Shown here: piece by piece, positions 1 through 9,156 of the stretch
How the letters are laid out: each line of letters starts with the position of its first letter
Numbering within the stretch: the first letter of the stretch is position 1
Assembly (NCBI RefSeq): GCF_000422765.1
Contig: NZ_AUGR01000009.1
Location: 124,001-188,000, forward strand
DNA: 64,000 nucleotides
Source: Neptunomonas japonica DSM 18939
GTDB taxonomy: Bacteria; Pseudomonadota; Gammaproteobacteria; Pseudomonadales; Balneatricaceae
Reading direction: 5' to 3'
The notes under the pieces: model-generated
Told to the model about the DNA's origin: nothing
Databases searched by the model: none
What the model saw: only the letters and a program-made list of their open reading frames with translations
Made by a program: the position numbers and the translations under genes

Positions 1-174
1 CATGTTTAGTTGGCTTACAACGATGGCTGCTATAGCTTCTTCAGCATTATTCCAATTATTGAGTAGGTCTCTCGCACATGTTTTAGCTTGTAGGTAGTAG
101 TTAGTTGCTTCGCTATACTGTTGTAGATCGAAGAGCTGATTCCCAGCTAATATGTTCTTTTTCCATTGTTTCAT
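1..174 (-). CDS. TPR-like small protein, 5' part only (runs off left edge)
   Basis: Fifty-eight codons from an ATG at 174 read leftwards to the window edge, so only the N-terminus is visible. It starts MKQWKKNILAGNQLF and has the helical, Gln/Ala/Tyr-rich pattern of a tetratricopeptide-like helix pair (QYSEATNYYLQAK). A purine-rich AAGAGAG lies about 10 nt before the ATG. It resembles in style the protein at 26200-26658, which also sits behind a Fur-like site. No function can be assigned. The GATAAT array at 487-522 lies about 310 bp upstream on the same transcriptional side and might control it (inference). Confidence 0.6.
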   Translation of the reverse strand, partial: MKQWKKNILAGNQLFDLQQYSEATNYYLQAKTCARDLLNNWNNAEEAIAAIVVSQLNM

Positions 175-486
175 TTTTGGGCTCTCTTGTTTCTCACAAC
201 TGATGCCTGTTGACTACTATCTAGACTCTGCAAGTTATTTTTTACCAAACTTTTTATGCCACACTGATAACTGTGTTCTTTGCACTAGAGAATCGAGGAC
301 GCCTAAAAAGTAAGTTTTTAAATTGTGAGTGGAGCGTCGTGCTCTTGTATGAGTAGAGCCGGTCCGCTCTATGATTTTCTTGGGGCCGTACAGGAGTATT
401 TTAGGGTTATCCAGACACCTATCATGGCGGACATTTAGTTCTAGATAAGATAAGAGAAATAGCCAAATATTCATTTTAATGCTAAC

Positions 487-522
487 AGTAATGATAATGA
501 TAATGATAATGATAATGATTAT
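487..522. promoter_or_regulatory. Tandem GATAAT array, candidate Fur-binding region
   Basis: Four perfect consecutive GATAAT hexamers (493-516) are flanked by AGTAAT on the left and GATTAT on the right. Fur recognises three or more adjacent GATAAT-like hexamers, so this is an extended Fur-type site on sequence grounds. The only gene it could serve in the window is the minus-strand TPR-like gene starting at 174. A plain hexanucleotide microsatellite is the alternative. Confidence 0.5.
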
Positions 523-675
523 TATTTATAAATCATAAGTTGGACCTGAGTCAAGGCTTTACAGAAGAATAAACGAAAGATGAAGATATCTAAGGTGTTT
601 TGTATGAATAGTATTGATGCACGATTCTTGAACAGAGATTGTATACTGCAGAGGTGGGCTCATTTCTCCTGACCC

Positions 676-756
676 ACCCAGGTCGATTTAATTTTTGACG
701 AAAACTCAATCCCAGAAAAAGGCGACCAAGCACAATGGTATAAGCTGTTCTCGTGC
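676..756 (-). pseudogene. 81-bp fragment of a dihydroorotase gene (C-terminal part)
   Basis: On the minus strand this reads 27 codons (HENSLYHCAWSPFSG and on to KSTWV) matching the C-terminal part of the intact dihydroorotase at 7713-9047, aligned with 7792-7872. The two 81-bp segments differ at 8 positions, about 90% identical, and every difference falls on a synonymous third codon position. Homology stops sharply at both ends. The fragment therefore derives from a functional, diverged copy rather than from decay of the neighbouring gene (inference). Confidence 0.8.
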
Positions 757-855
757 TTGTTTTTCCAGTAAGTCCAAGCCAGTAAACCAAATGGTGCTTA
801 CTGGTGTCTTGGTAGCCCTGTCACTATAAAATGCTAGCTCTATTTGGCATCTGAA

Positions 856-2244
856 TTATAGAACATTTACACCTCCGCCAAATGCCTGATAAATACCCAC
901 TAAACGAGTAAAGGTTTGTTGTTCTAGTTGCGCTTTTTGATCACGACTGCGTAGCAATTCGCGCTCAGCATCTAATAGATCAAGAAACTCACCACTACCG
1001 GCGTTATAACGTTGGCGAGCAATACGAACGGCTTTCTGGCTCGCTTCACGCTGTTGTATTGTCATTATCTCTTGTTGACGGCTTAGATTGTAATTTTTAA
1101 GTGATAGCGACATCTCATTAAGAGCAGTAAATACACTTTGTTCAAAATCAGCCAAAGCCATGCGTGAACTGGCTTTAGCTGAATTAATGCGTGCTCTTAC
1201 CGAGCTTAAATCAGCTGCTTGCCAACTAAGTGTTGGGGCTATCGACCAACTTTGACTAGCACTATTTAACGAAAACCCAGGGCCAGATAAGAAGCCCAGA
1301 AAACCGCCAATAGATAAATTAGGATATAAATCTGCTGTAGCGACACCTATTAGAGCAGTACTTGCAGCAAGCGCACGCTCACTACTGGCAACGTCTGCAC
1401 GATAGCGTAGGTAGTTTTCACCTTGTACAATCGTGACAGGTTTTTGTAATTGCGGGAGTTGTATGAGTTGAGGTGAGTTTTTACTCTCGTCTAAAGCGAG
1501 CTGTCCAGGGCTTTGTGCAAGTAACGAGGAAAGTGTCGCGTCGGCTGATTGTAGTTGGCTTTCGTAGGCGGGGATGTTTGCTTTTACTTCGTAAAGTTGA
1601 GCATCCATACGTGCTAGTTCAAGCTCTGATGCCATGCCGACCTGTAAACGAGCAAGAACGATGGCTCTGCTCTGTTCGAGGTTATCAAGATTCTCTTGGG
1701 CGACCTGTAGACGCAATTGTGCGCCTCGATAGTCACCGTAGCTGACAGCTACCTGGCTTATGATCTGTAGTTGTGCATCGTGCCATAAAATATTCGCTTG
1801 CTGTAGATTGGCTTGAGCCGCTTCGCTGGCGCGTTGGATCTTGCCAAACAGATCTATATCCCACGATAGGCTAGCCCCCGTTGTGTAGCCACGGCTAATG
1901 ACGCCATCATTACTCGAGGCTAAAGTGCTGTTCTCATAAGCTTGATAACCTGAATCCAAGGTGCCCGTTGGCAAGCTGTTATTGTCTGTATCCTTAAAGA
2001 CTAAATAAGCACGTCCTACATTGGCGCGCGCTTTAGTAATTGTGCTGTTTTCCACTAACGCTTTTTCTATTAGTTGATTGAGTACTGGATCATCAAAGGC
2101 TTTCCACCAGTTAATCGCTAGATTCGAGTGCTGATAAGGGCTGCTAAAAGGCACATCTTTAACTTCTAAAGGTGCTTGGTAGTTTGGACCAACAGCACAC
2201 GCTGTGAGTGTGCCGACAATCAAGGCAAGGACGGCTGTTTTCAT
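856..2244 (-). CDS. RND efflux outer-membrane factor lipoprotein (OprM/OprN/NodT family)
   Basis: This is the outer-membrane channel of a tripartite RND pump, forming the trimeric duct that lets substrates leave the cell. The 462-residue length is typical of the family. The N-terminus is a lipoprotein signal (MKTAVLALIVGTLTAC, lipidated Cys about 16) followed by the family motif VGPNYQAP. Two outer-membrane efflux repeats follow, with INWWKAFDDPVLNQLIEKAL near 45-65 and the second half ending RYNAGSGEFLDLLDAER near 415. AGGAG lies 8 nt before the start. It is the last gene of the operon, 3 bp after the permease gene. No truncation or unusual residue was seen. Confidence 0.96.
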   Translation of the reverse strand: MKTAVLALIVGTLTACAVGPNYQAPLEVKDVPFSSPYQHSNLAINWWKAFDDPVLNQLIEKALVENSTITKARANVGRAYLVFKDTDNNSLPTGTLDSGYQAYENSTLASSNDGVISRGYTTGASLSWDIDLFGKIQRASEAAQANLQQANILWHDAQLQIISQVAVSYGDYRGAQLRLQVAQENLDNLEQSRAIVLARLQVGMASELELARMDAQLYEVKANIPAYESQLQSADATLSSLLAQSPGQLALDESKNSPQLIQLPQLQKPVTIVQGENYLRYRADVASSERALAASTALIGVATADLYPNLSIGGFLGFLSGPGFSLNSASQSWSIAPTLSWQAADLSSVRARINSAKASSRMALADFEQSVFTALNEMSLSLKNYNLSRQQEIMTIQQREASQKAVRIARQRYNAGSGEFLDLLDAERELLRSRDQKAQLEQQTFTRLVGIYQAFGGGVNVL

Positions 2245-2247
2245 GAC

Positions 2248-5200
2248 TTACACTCCTACCTTGTGCTTGGTTTCATCGGCAATAACATTGGTTTTTGGTT
2301 CGCGTTTTGCCAGTACGTAATAGAACAGTGGCGTTAAAATTAGACCAAAAATAGTGACACCAATCATGCCAGAGAACACGGCTACGCCCATCGCTTGGCG
2401 CATTTCAGAACCAGCACCGCTGGAGAAAACCATAGGCACTACACCCATGATGAAGGCAATAGAGGTCATCAAAATAGGGCGTAAACGTAGTCGTCCTGCT
2501 TCTAAAATGGCATCAAGTCGATTCATGCCGTGATCTTGCAGCTCTCGCGCAAACTCAACAATCAGTATCGCGTTCTTGGTTGCTAAGCCCACCAACACCA
2601 CTAGGCCTATTTGTGTGAAGATATTATTATCTCCGCCGTAAATAAGTACTCCTGTTAGCGCTGATAACAGCGTCATTGGAATGATGAGGATGATAGCCAT
2701 TGGTAAACTCAAGCTTTCGTACTGCGCGGCCAATACCATGAACACCAATAATATGACTAATGGGTAAATAAACATGCCGGCGTTACCTGCCAAAATTTGC
2801 TGATAGGTTAACTCCGTCCACTCATAGGTCATGCCGTTAGGCAAAGTTTCTGCAAGAATTTTTTCTATAGCCGCTTGTGCTTCGCCGCTACTAAAACCAG
2901 GTGCTGGGCCACCATTTAGCTCTGCAGTAGTAAAGCCGTTGTAATGCATAACACGGTCAGGGCCTGCGGTATTACTTACGTTAATAAATGAGCCTAGAGG
3001 AATCATTTCACCGTTTTGGTTACGGACTTTTAATTGATTTATTTGCTTAGGTGTTTGCCTGAATTGTTCATCGGCTTGTACGTTAACCTGATAGGTGCGC
3101 CCAAACTGATTGAAGTCATTAACATAAGCCGAACCCATGTAGGCTTGCAGTGTGTCAAATAGCTCATTTAATGACACGGATTGCTGCTTAGCCTTAGTCC
3201 GGTCTATATCCAGATCCAGCTGGGGAACATTTACCTGATAGCTTGAGAAAACACCAGCCAACTCTGGTGTAGCCCATGCTTTTTGCATGACTTGCATTGT
3301 GACCTTATAGAGTTCGTCATAACCGTAGTTTGCTCGGTCTTGTATTTGCAGACGAAATCCCCCAATGGTGCCTAAACCCATGACCGGTGGAGGCGGGAAA
3401 ATGGCAATAAATGCATCCTCGATTCCAGCAAACTTTTGGTTGAGTGCACCGGCTATCGCTTTAGCTGAAAGTGAAGGATCTGTACGCTGATCAAAGTCCG
3501 TTAATGGCGTGAATACAACACCGCTATTTGGACTGTTGGTAAAGCCATTGATGTTAAGGCCAGGAAACGCGACGGAGTGAGAAACACCGGGTTGCTCAAG
3601 AGCAATACGTGACATCTCTTTAATGACAGCCTCGGTACGCTCCAATGATGCTGCATCAGGTAACTGTGCAAAAGCAATCAGGTATTGCTTATCTTGACCT
3701 GGCACATAACCCGTTGGTGTCGTGTTAAACTGGTAACCGGTTAGACCAATTAAACCAATATAGAGTATGCCCATCACTGCACCAAAATGGATTACTTTTT
3801 TAACCAGCCAGCCGTAACCATGAGATAACTTTGCAAAAAATAGGTTAAATGGTTTAAACAACCAGCCACCTAGCAAGGTGTCCATGCTCCGTGTTAACCA
3901 ATCCTTTTTTTCGTGGCGGCCTTTTAGTAGTAAAGCAGACAAAGCAGGGCTGAGTGTTAGCGAATTGATTGCAGAAATAAAGGTAGAGATAGTAATAGTG
4001 AGGGCAAACTGTTTATAGAACTGGCCCGTTAAGCCCGACATAAAGGCCGTAGGGATAAAGACTGCGGCTAACACTAAGGTGGTTGCTACGATAGGGCCTG
4101 TTACTTCCTTCATGGCTTTTTGTGTTGCGGCGATAGGCGATAAGCCGTCTTCGATATTTCGCTCAACGTTTTCAACGACAACAATAGCATCGTCCACGAC
4201 GATACCGATCGCTAACACTAACCCGAACAAAGAGAGCGCGTTTAATGAAAAACCTAAAAAATGCATAAACGCAAAGGTACCAACTAAGGAGACAGGCACT
4301 GCTACCAATGGAATGATAGAGGCGCGCCATGTTTGCAAGAAGAGTACCACAACAATAACCACCAATAAGATGGCTTCGAGTAAGGTTTTAACCACCGCTT
4401 CAATAGAGCCCCGTACAAACACGGTGGGATCGTAGACAATGTCATAGTTCAAACCTTCCGGAAAGGTTTGTGAGAGCTCTGCCATTTTTGAGCGAACATC
4501 ATCAGAGATCTGAATAGCATTTGAGCCCGAAGCTTGGAAGACCGGAATAGCAACGGCGTCTTGGTTATCTAATAAAGAACGAAGGGCGTAAGCAGAAGAA
4601 CCCAGCTCTACTCGTGCAACATCTTTTAAACGTGTGATCTCTCCCTGAGCACCCACATTCACAATGATATCTTCAAATTCTTCTACTTTTGAAAGACGTC
4701 CTTTAACATTAATCAGGAGTTGAAAGTCTGCTTTACCACTCGGTTGAGCACCTAAGCTTCCGGCAGCAGCTTGCTGATTCTGTTCGCGAATAGCGGCAAT
4801 AACGTCTGAAGGAGATAAGCTAAGAGCTGCGATTTTATTGGGGTCAAGCCAAACACGCATGCTGTATTCACCCGCACCAAACAAACGTACAGCACCCACA
4901 CCTTCAATGCGCGCTAGCTCATCTTTAACGTTGAGTGCTGCGTAGTTAGAAAGATAGAGCATGTCGTATCTGTCATCAGGCGATGTTAAATGCACCACCA
5001 TAGTGAGACTAGGAGAAGATTTTTCTGTGACTACGCCAAGGCGCTGTACCTCTTGTGGTAAACGCGGTTTCGCACGCTCTACACGGCTTTGCACTTGGGT
5101 TTGTGCCAAGTCAATATCGGTACCAATCGCAAACGTGATGGTCAGTGTCATGCGTCCATCTGACGTGGCCTGAGACGACATATACAACATGTCTTCTACA

Positions 5201-5415
5201 CCGTTGATCTCTTGTTCAAGCGGTGAGGCGACCGTTTCAGCAATAACTTTTGGGTTGGCGCCTGGATAGTTAGCCGTGACGACAACCGTAGGCGGTACAA
5301 CATCGGGATATTCGGTAATGGGTAATTGCCATACAGCTATTGCCCCGCCAATAAAAAATAACAAAGAAAGCACGGCCGCAAATATCGGTCGCTTGATAAA
5401 AAATTGGGATAACAT
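2248..5415 (-). CDS. RND multidrug efflux permease (HAE1 family, MexF/AcrB-like)
   Basis: This is the inner-membrane proton-drug antiporter of the tripartite pump. At 1055 residues it is full length. It begins with the family N-terminus (MLSQFFIKRPIFAAVLSLL) and TM1, then two large periplasmic loops, with TM4 carrying the proton-relay aspartate pair in GIVVDDAIVVVENVERN near residue 400. The second half carries GLATKNAILIVEFA near 960. AAGGAG sits 6 nt before the ATG. The arrangement adaptor, permease, channel matches mexEF-oprN. Closest relatives by wording of the N-terminal half are MexF-like pumps; substrates cannot be read from sequence. Confidence 0.97.
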   Translation of the reverse strand: MLSQFFIKRPIFAAVLSLLFFIGGAIAVWQLPITEYPDVVPPTVVVTANYPGANPKVIAETVASPLEQEINGVEDMLYMSSQATSDGRMTLTITFAIGTDIDLAQTQVQSRVERAKPRLPQEVQRLGVVTEKSSPSLTMVVHLTSPDDRYDMLYLSNYAALNVKDELARIEGVGAVRLFGAGEYSMRVWLDPNKIAALSLSPSDVIAAIREQNQQAAAGSLGAQPSGKADFQLLINVKGRLSKVEEFEDIIVNVGAQGEITRLKDVARVELGSSAYALRSLLDNQDAVAIPVFQASGSNAIQISDDVRSKMAELSQTFPEGLNYDIVYDPTVFVRGSIEAVVKTLLEAILLVVIVVVLFLQTWRASIIPLVAVPVSLVGTFAFMHFLGFSLNALSLFGLVLAIGIVVDDAIVVVENVERNIEDGLSPIAATQKAMKEVTGPIVATTLVLAAVFIPTAFMSGLTGQFYKQFALTITISTFISAINSLTLSPALSALLLKGRHEKKDWLTRSMDTLLGGWLFKPFNLFFAKLSHGYGWLVKKVIHFGAVMGILYIGLIGLTGYQFNTTPTGYVPGQDKQYLIAFAQLPDAASLERTEAVIKEMSRIALEQPGVSHSVAFPGLNINGFTNSPNSGVVFTPLTDFDQRTDPSLSAKAIAGALNQKFAGIEDAFIAIFPPPPVMGLGTIGGFRLQIQDRANYGYDELYKVTMQVMQKAWATPELAGVFSSYQVNVPQLDLDIDRTKAKQQSVSLNELFDTLQAYMGSAYVNDFNQFGRTYQVNVQADEQFRQTPKQINQLKVRNQNGEMIPLGSFINVSNTAGPDRVMHYNGFTTAELNGGPAPGFSSGEAQAAIEKILAETLPNGMTYEWTELTYQQILAGNAGMFIYPLVILLVFMVLAAQYESLSLPMAIILIIPMTLLSALTGVLIYGGDNNIFTQIGLVVLVGLATKNAILIVEFARELQDHGMNRLDAILEAGRLRLRPILMTSIAFIMGVVPMVFSSGAGSEMRQAMGVAVFSGMIGVTIFGLILTPLFYYVLAKREPKTNVIADETKHKVGV

Positions 5416-5446
5416 AGTGGCTCCTTACTGAACCTAGAGCGTTGGC

Positions 5447-6697
5447 TTAACCGCGGTTTTCTGTTGGTTCTACAGCGCTGCCAAGTGCTGCACTGGCTCG
5501 ATCTAAGGTTTGTTGCTCTGAGAGCAGTGCTGCTAACTCTTCATCGCTCGCCATGGAAACAGAGTTCGGGTTGACCTGCATAGCGGGGCGAACACGCTGT
5601 AAACCATTAACAACAATGACATCTTCAGGTGACAACCCTTGAGTCACAATGCGAAGGCCGTTGATCGTTTCGCCAAGGGTAACAGGGCGGTATTCCAGTG
5701 TGTTCTCGGCATTTACAACTAAAACAAATTTGTTGTTAAGGTCTGTACCGATGGCTTTATTATCGATAAGAATGCCTTTATAGGTATCGCTCCCGATGAG
5801 CTTAAGGCGTGTAAATAAACCTGGAATTAAGTTGTTATCTTGGTTTGCAAAGCGGGCACGAACGCGAATGGTGCCGGTTTGTTGGTTCATACGGTTATCA
5901 ACAAAATCGATATGACCGATGTGGGAATAGCCAGTATCGTTAGCAAGTCCCATATACACAGGATTGTTGGTATTAGTATCACGTGTATCAACACGTTTAC
6001 CGGCATGAGCTAGCTTGTTGTATTTAAGGTAAGTTTGCTCATCCAGATTAAAGTAGGCGTACATGGTATCAGTCGACACCAAGCTGGTTAGCTCACTTTG
6101 GCCCGCATTAACAAAATTCCCTTCAGTCACCAGTGCATAGGATGCACGTCCATCAATCGGGGCGGTAACCTTAGTATATGCGACGTCTAATTGCGCTCTT
6201 GTTAATGCTGCTTGAACAGAAGCCACTTGTGCGGCTGTTTGTCGTTGCTGAGCGAGTCGGTTATCGACAGCCTCGTTAGAAATTGCGCGCTGTTTACCCA
6301 GTTTCTTTGCTCGGTCGTAATCATGACTTGCCAGTTGTGCCGCTGCTTTAGCCTTACTCAACTCTGCTTTTAAGCGTTTTACCTCAGTATTAAACGGTTG
6401 TGAATCGATAAGAAAAAGCACATCCCCTTTTTTTACCAACGCACCTTCTTGAAACATAACTCTTTTGATATAGCCAGAGACTCGTGGGACAAGGCTCACT
6501 GTTTGTGGCGCTTCTAAACGACCTGTGAACTCATCCCACTCGGTAATGTGTTCATGAATGACTTGTGCAACGGAGACTACGGGTGGGGGAGGTGCGCTAG
6601 CACTAGGGGCGTTTGTTTCTTTACCACCACACGCAGTTAACACCATGGCAGCAATGCCTCCAAGCGTAAGGTTCCTGATCATTTTTGTTGTGCTCAT
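5447..6697 (-). CDS. RND efflux periplasmic adaptor (membrane fusion protein), lipoprotein
   Basis: The adaptor bridges the permease and outer-membrane channel. I choose the ATG at 6697, which has AGGA about 10 nt upstream and gives a lipoprotein signal (LGGIAAMVLTAC). The longer open frame to 6835 would overlap the TetR operators and adds an uncharacteristic leader. It then shows the adaptor order: beta-barrel/lipoyl half (ITEWDEFTGRLEAPQTVSL, GDVLFLIDSQPF), an alpha-hairpin rich in Ala/Lys/Gln, the second lipoyl half (AYTKVTAPIDGRAS) and a C-terminal barrel. It is the first gene of the operon, 31 bp before the permease, and faces the divergent TetR gene across the two operators. Confidence 0.95.
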   Translation of the reverse strand: MSTTKMIRNLTLGGIAAMVLTACGGKETNAPSASAPPPPVVSVAQVIHEHITEWDEFTGRLEAPQTVSLVPRVSGYIKRVMFQEGALVKKGDVLFLIDSQPFNTEVKRLKAELSKAKAAAQLASHDYDRAKKLGKQRAISNEAVDNRLAQQRQTAAQVASVQAALTRAQLDVAYTKVTAPIDGRASYALVTEGNFVNAGQSELTSLVSTDTMYAYFNLDEQTYLKYNKLAHAGKRVDTRDTNTNNPVYMGLANDTGYSHIGHIDFVDNRMNQQTGTIRVRARFANQDNNLIPGLFTRLKLIGSDTYKGILIDNKAIGTDLNNKFVLVVNAENTLEYRPVTLGETINGLRIVTQGLSPEDVIVVNGLQRVRPAMQVNPNSVSMASDEELAALLSEQQTLDRASAALGSAVEPTENRG

Positions 6698-6807
6698 AGT
6701 GCTACTATCCTGAGTCATGTGATTTTTAGTAAAACCGTTTTGCCGCGGGTGTCTGAGTACAGCGGTTGCAGAAAAGTTATATTTTCTTGACGCTTGCACT
6801 AGTTTTG

Positions 6808-6869
6808 TACCGACCGGTAAGAATATAATTTGCATATGCTATGTACAATCTATTTTGTACTGATCGGTA
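6808..6869. promoter_or_regulatory. Two palindromic TetR-type operators between efflux operon and regulator
   Basis: Two copies of a TTTTGTACnGAyCGGTA element lie exactly 50 bp apart. Their palindromic cores are TACCG-AC-CGGTA at 6808-6819 (perfect 5-bp arms) and TACTG-AT-CGGTA at 6858-6869 (one mismatch). They lie in the divergent region between the adaptor start (6697) and the TetR start (7042). TetR-family repressors typically bind such palindromes, so autoregulation and repression of the pump are likely (inference). Confidence 0.75.
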
Positions 6870-7041
6870 TTTTATTTTTCGAACACAGTATCTTAAGATT
6901 GCAACAATGCTTTTAATCAGGGGTATATGGCTATGTAATTTAGCCTGCCTGTACGTATATACCTGTAGTTTGTATGGCTATGCGTTACACTTAGACTACA
7001 AAAGATTAGCAATACAAATAAATGTCATTAGGGGAATAGTC

Positions 7042-7659
7042 ATGTCGGAATCACGTTGTACAGCTTCGGTCGGCAGGCCGCGTGCTTTTGATCCAGAAAT
7101 TGCACTGGAGAAAGCCTTGGACGTCTTTTGGCGTAAGGGTTATGACGGCGCTTCGCTAGCAGATTTGACGGAAGCAATGGGCATTAATAAACCAAGCTTA
7201 TATTCTACTTTTGGTAATAAAGATCAGTTATTTTTAAAAGCCATCGAAGTATATGAAAAGAGGCCTTGTGCTTTTTTTGGGCCAGCACTTGATGAGCCGA
7301 CAGCCCACCAAGTGGTTAAAAAAATGCTGTATGGTGCTGCCACAAATTTTGCAGATAAAAGTCACCCGCAAGGCTGCGTTATTATACAAGGTGCTTTATC
7401 GTGCAGCGAAACAGCCAGTGCCGTAAAAGAGGCCCTCATTGCTCGCCGACAAGAAGGGGAGCAAAAGGTACGTGACCGCTTATTACGCGCCCAAGCCGAA
7501 GGCGATATCCCGGCTACCACTAATGTAGTGACGTTGGCACGTTATCTTGGAACCGTTATTCAAGGTATGGCGATCCAAGCTAATAATGGTGCAACTTCTG
7601 AAGAGTTAACGGAAGTGGCTGAGCTAGCCCTTTCTGCCATGCCATCTATCAACCAATAG
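7042..7659 (+). CDS. TetR/AcrR-family transcriptional regulator of the adjacent RND pump
   Basis: A 205-residue repressor-type protein. The ATG at 7042 is chosen because AGGGGA lies 6 nt upstream and the product starts with the usual GRPRAFDPEIALEKALDVF. The open frame upstream to 6841 runs through the operators and looks non-coding. The N-terminal helix-turn-helix covers roughly residues 15-60 (GYDGASLADLTEAMGINKPSLYSTFGNKDQLF). The C-terminal ligand domain follows (GCVIIQGALSCSETASAVKEAL), typical of AefR/YxaF-like members. Divergent placement to the RND operon and the paired operators indicate local control of efflux. Confidence 0.93.
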   Translation: MSESRCTASVGRPRAFDPEIALEKALDVFWRKGYDGASLADLTEAMGINKPSLYSTFGNKDQLFLKAIEVYEKRPCAFFGPALDEPTAHQVVKKMLYGAATNFADKSHPQGCVIIQGALSCSETASAVKEALIARRQEGEQKVRDRLLRAQAEGDIPATTNVVTLARYLGTVIQGMAIQANNGATSEELTEVAELALSAMPSINQ

Positions 7660-7712
7660 CACCTAGTGTTTGCACTTATATTGAGCCTAAAAAAGCATGA
7701 CAACTCTGTTGA

Positions 7713-9047
7713 TTAACGATCAAACACAAGAGGCATGGCTAACGGTTTATCTATGGCAGTGTTATCGCTGCAAAAGATCTGTCGGCCATTTACCCAAGTA
7801 GATTTAATTTTTGAAGAAAACTCAATCCCAGAAAAAGGTGACCAAGCGCAGTGGTATAAACTGTTTTCGTGCGTAACCGCGGTGAATGATTGGCTGTCTA
7901 TAAGGACCAAATCTGCGTAGTAACCTTCACGCACAAACCCTCGTTTAGCGATAGCGTATCGAAGTGCTGGATTGTGTGCGGTTTTCTCGACGACCTGGGT
8001 TAAACTGAGGCGACCATGCTTTACATGCTCCAATAAACTTAATAGTGCGTGCTGCACAAGTGGCAGTCCAGCGGGGGCCTGTTCATAACCAACTCTCTTT
8101 TCTGCCAAGGTATGCGGCGCATGATCTGTCGCAACAATGTCAATTTGATTGGTGTGTAGCGCATGAATTAATGCATCACGATCATTCGCGCTTTTTATCG
8201 ATGGGTTGCACTTAATTAGATTCCCCAAAGATGCGTAGTCACGATCACTAAACCATAAATGGTGAACACAGGCTTCGGCAGTAATATGCTTATTCTTAAT
8301 GGGGCCAGGTTCAAACAAACTAAGTTCTTTTTCTGTAGTGATATGCAATACGTGCAATTGGCTTTGGTATTTTTTAGCCAAGTCCACAGCGTATGAAGAG
8401 GATGCATAGCAAGCATTTACGTCACGAAGCTTAGGGTGGTCCTCAATGGTCAGCACGGCTTTTGAGCGAAGGAGTGCTTCTCTATTTTTACGAATGACAG
8501 GGCTACTCTCGCAATGAGTAACGATCAGTACTGGTGATTCACGAAAAATAGCATCAAGAGCCTGAGGCGCTTCAACCAATAAATCCCCGGTTGATGCTCC
8601 CATAAATACCTTTACACCGCAGTGAATTTTAGGATCAAGGCTTTTTATTTGCTCAATATTATCTTCAGTTGCTCCTAAGTAAAACGCATAGTTAGCATAA
8701 GATTTTTCAGCAGCAATGGCATATTTTTGTTCGAGTGCTTCAATGTTTGTCGTGGCCGGATTAACGTTAGGCATTTCCATATAACTGGTAATACCACCAG
8801 CCACAGCTGCGCGAGACTCACTAGCAATAGTGCCTTTATTGGTTAAACCCGGTTCTCGAAAATGCACTTGGTCATCAATCATGCCGGGAAGTAGATAGCA
8901 ACCGTTGGCTTCAATGATACGGTCGGTTTGTCGCGCAGGTATATCGGTGGCTATCTTTTCAATTTTATCACCCACTATAAGTAAGTCAGTTTCTGTGATC
9001 TGTCCTTCGTTCACGACGAGGGCATGTTTTATAAGTGTTGCTGACAT
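7713..9047 (-). CDS. pyrC: Dihydroorotase, class I-like paralogue (zinc-starvation linked)
   Basis: This cyclic amidohydrolase of 444 residues should interconvert carbamoyl-aspartate and dihydroorotate in pyrimidine synthesis. Visible motifs are IDDQVHFREPG (Gln60, His62), GVKVFMGASTG with the candidate carbamylated Lys, VTHCESS, HVLHIT and DHAPHT. The first metal histidine of the usual HxH is Gln here; this IDDQVHFR form is known in a dihydroorotase subgroup found for example in Bacteroidetes. It lies 109 bp downstream of the COG0523 GTPase on the same strand. Pairing of COG0523 GTPases with spare copies of zinc enzymes, including PyrC, is established for Zur regulons. Allantoinase is a less likely alternative. 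Confidence 0.88.
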   Translation of the reverse strand: MSATLIKHALVVNEGQITETDLLIVGDKIEKIATDIPARQTDRIIEANGCYLLPGMIDDQVHFREPGLTNKGTIASESRAAVAGGITSYMEMPNVNPATTNIEALEQKYAIAAEKSYANYAFYLGATEDNIEQIKSLDPKIHCGVKVFMGASTGDLLVEAPQALDAIFRESPVLIVTHCESSPVIRKNREALLRSKAVLTIEDHPKLRDVNACYASSSYAVDLAKKYQSQLHVLHITTEKELSLFEPGPIKNKHITAEACVHHLWFSDRDYASLGNLIKCNPSIKSANDRDALIHALHTNQIDIVATDHAPHTLAEKRVGYEQAPAGLPLVQHALLSLLEHVKHGRLSLTQVVEKTAHNPALRYAIAKRGFVREGYYADLVLIDSQSFTAVTHENSLYHCAWSPFSGIEFSSKIKSTWVNGRQIFCSDNTAIDKPLAMPLVFDR

Positions 9048-9156
9048 GGTTATGCATAATCTCCGGCTGCCAAACGTGTTGCTTATTGAGTGCTATGTGT
9101 AAATATATGGTTTTCACTCATTCAATGAAGAAACCACTATGGTGGTGGAATAATAT

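Larger units (their letters stand above)
175..855. other. Intergenic region without a convincing intact gene
   Basis: This 680-bp stretch separates the TPR-like gene from the efflux operon. It contains the GATAAT array (487-522) and the dihydroorotase remnant (676-756). A 79-codon minus-strand frame at 235-474 starts just downstream of the array but has no Shine-Dalgarno sequence and no recognisable domain, so I do not call it. No terminator with a clear T-tract was found after the efflux operon. Confidence 0.6.

Noticed and set aside
235-474. 79-codon minus-strand frame after the GATAAT array
   Set aside because: No ribosome-binding site, no recognisable domain, residue composition unlike neighbouring genes.
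590-790. 66-codon minus-strand frame
   Set aside because: It reads the dihydroorotase remnant in the wrong frame.
4079-4435. 118-codon plus-strand frame inside the RND permease
   Set aside because: Thr/Ser/Asn-rich shadow of a conserved transmembrane gene on the opposite strand.
6841-7041. 67-codon upstream extension of the TetR gene
   Set aside because: It crosses the operator region, has no Shine-Dalgarno sequence, and the ATG at 7042 with AGGGGA gives a normal TetR N-terminus.
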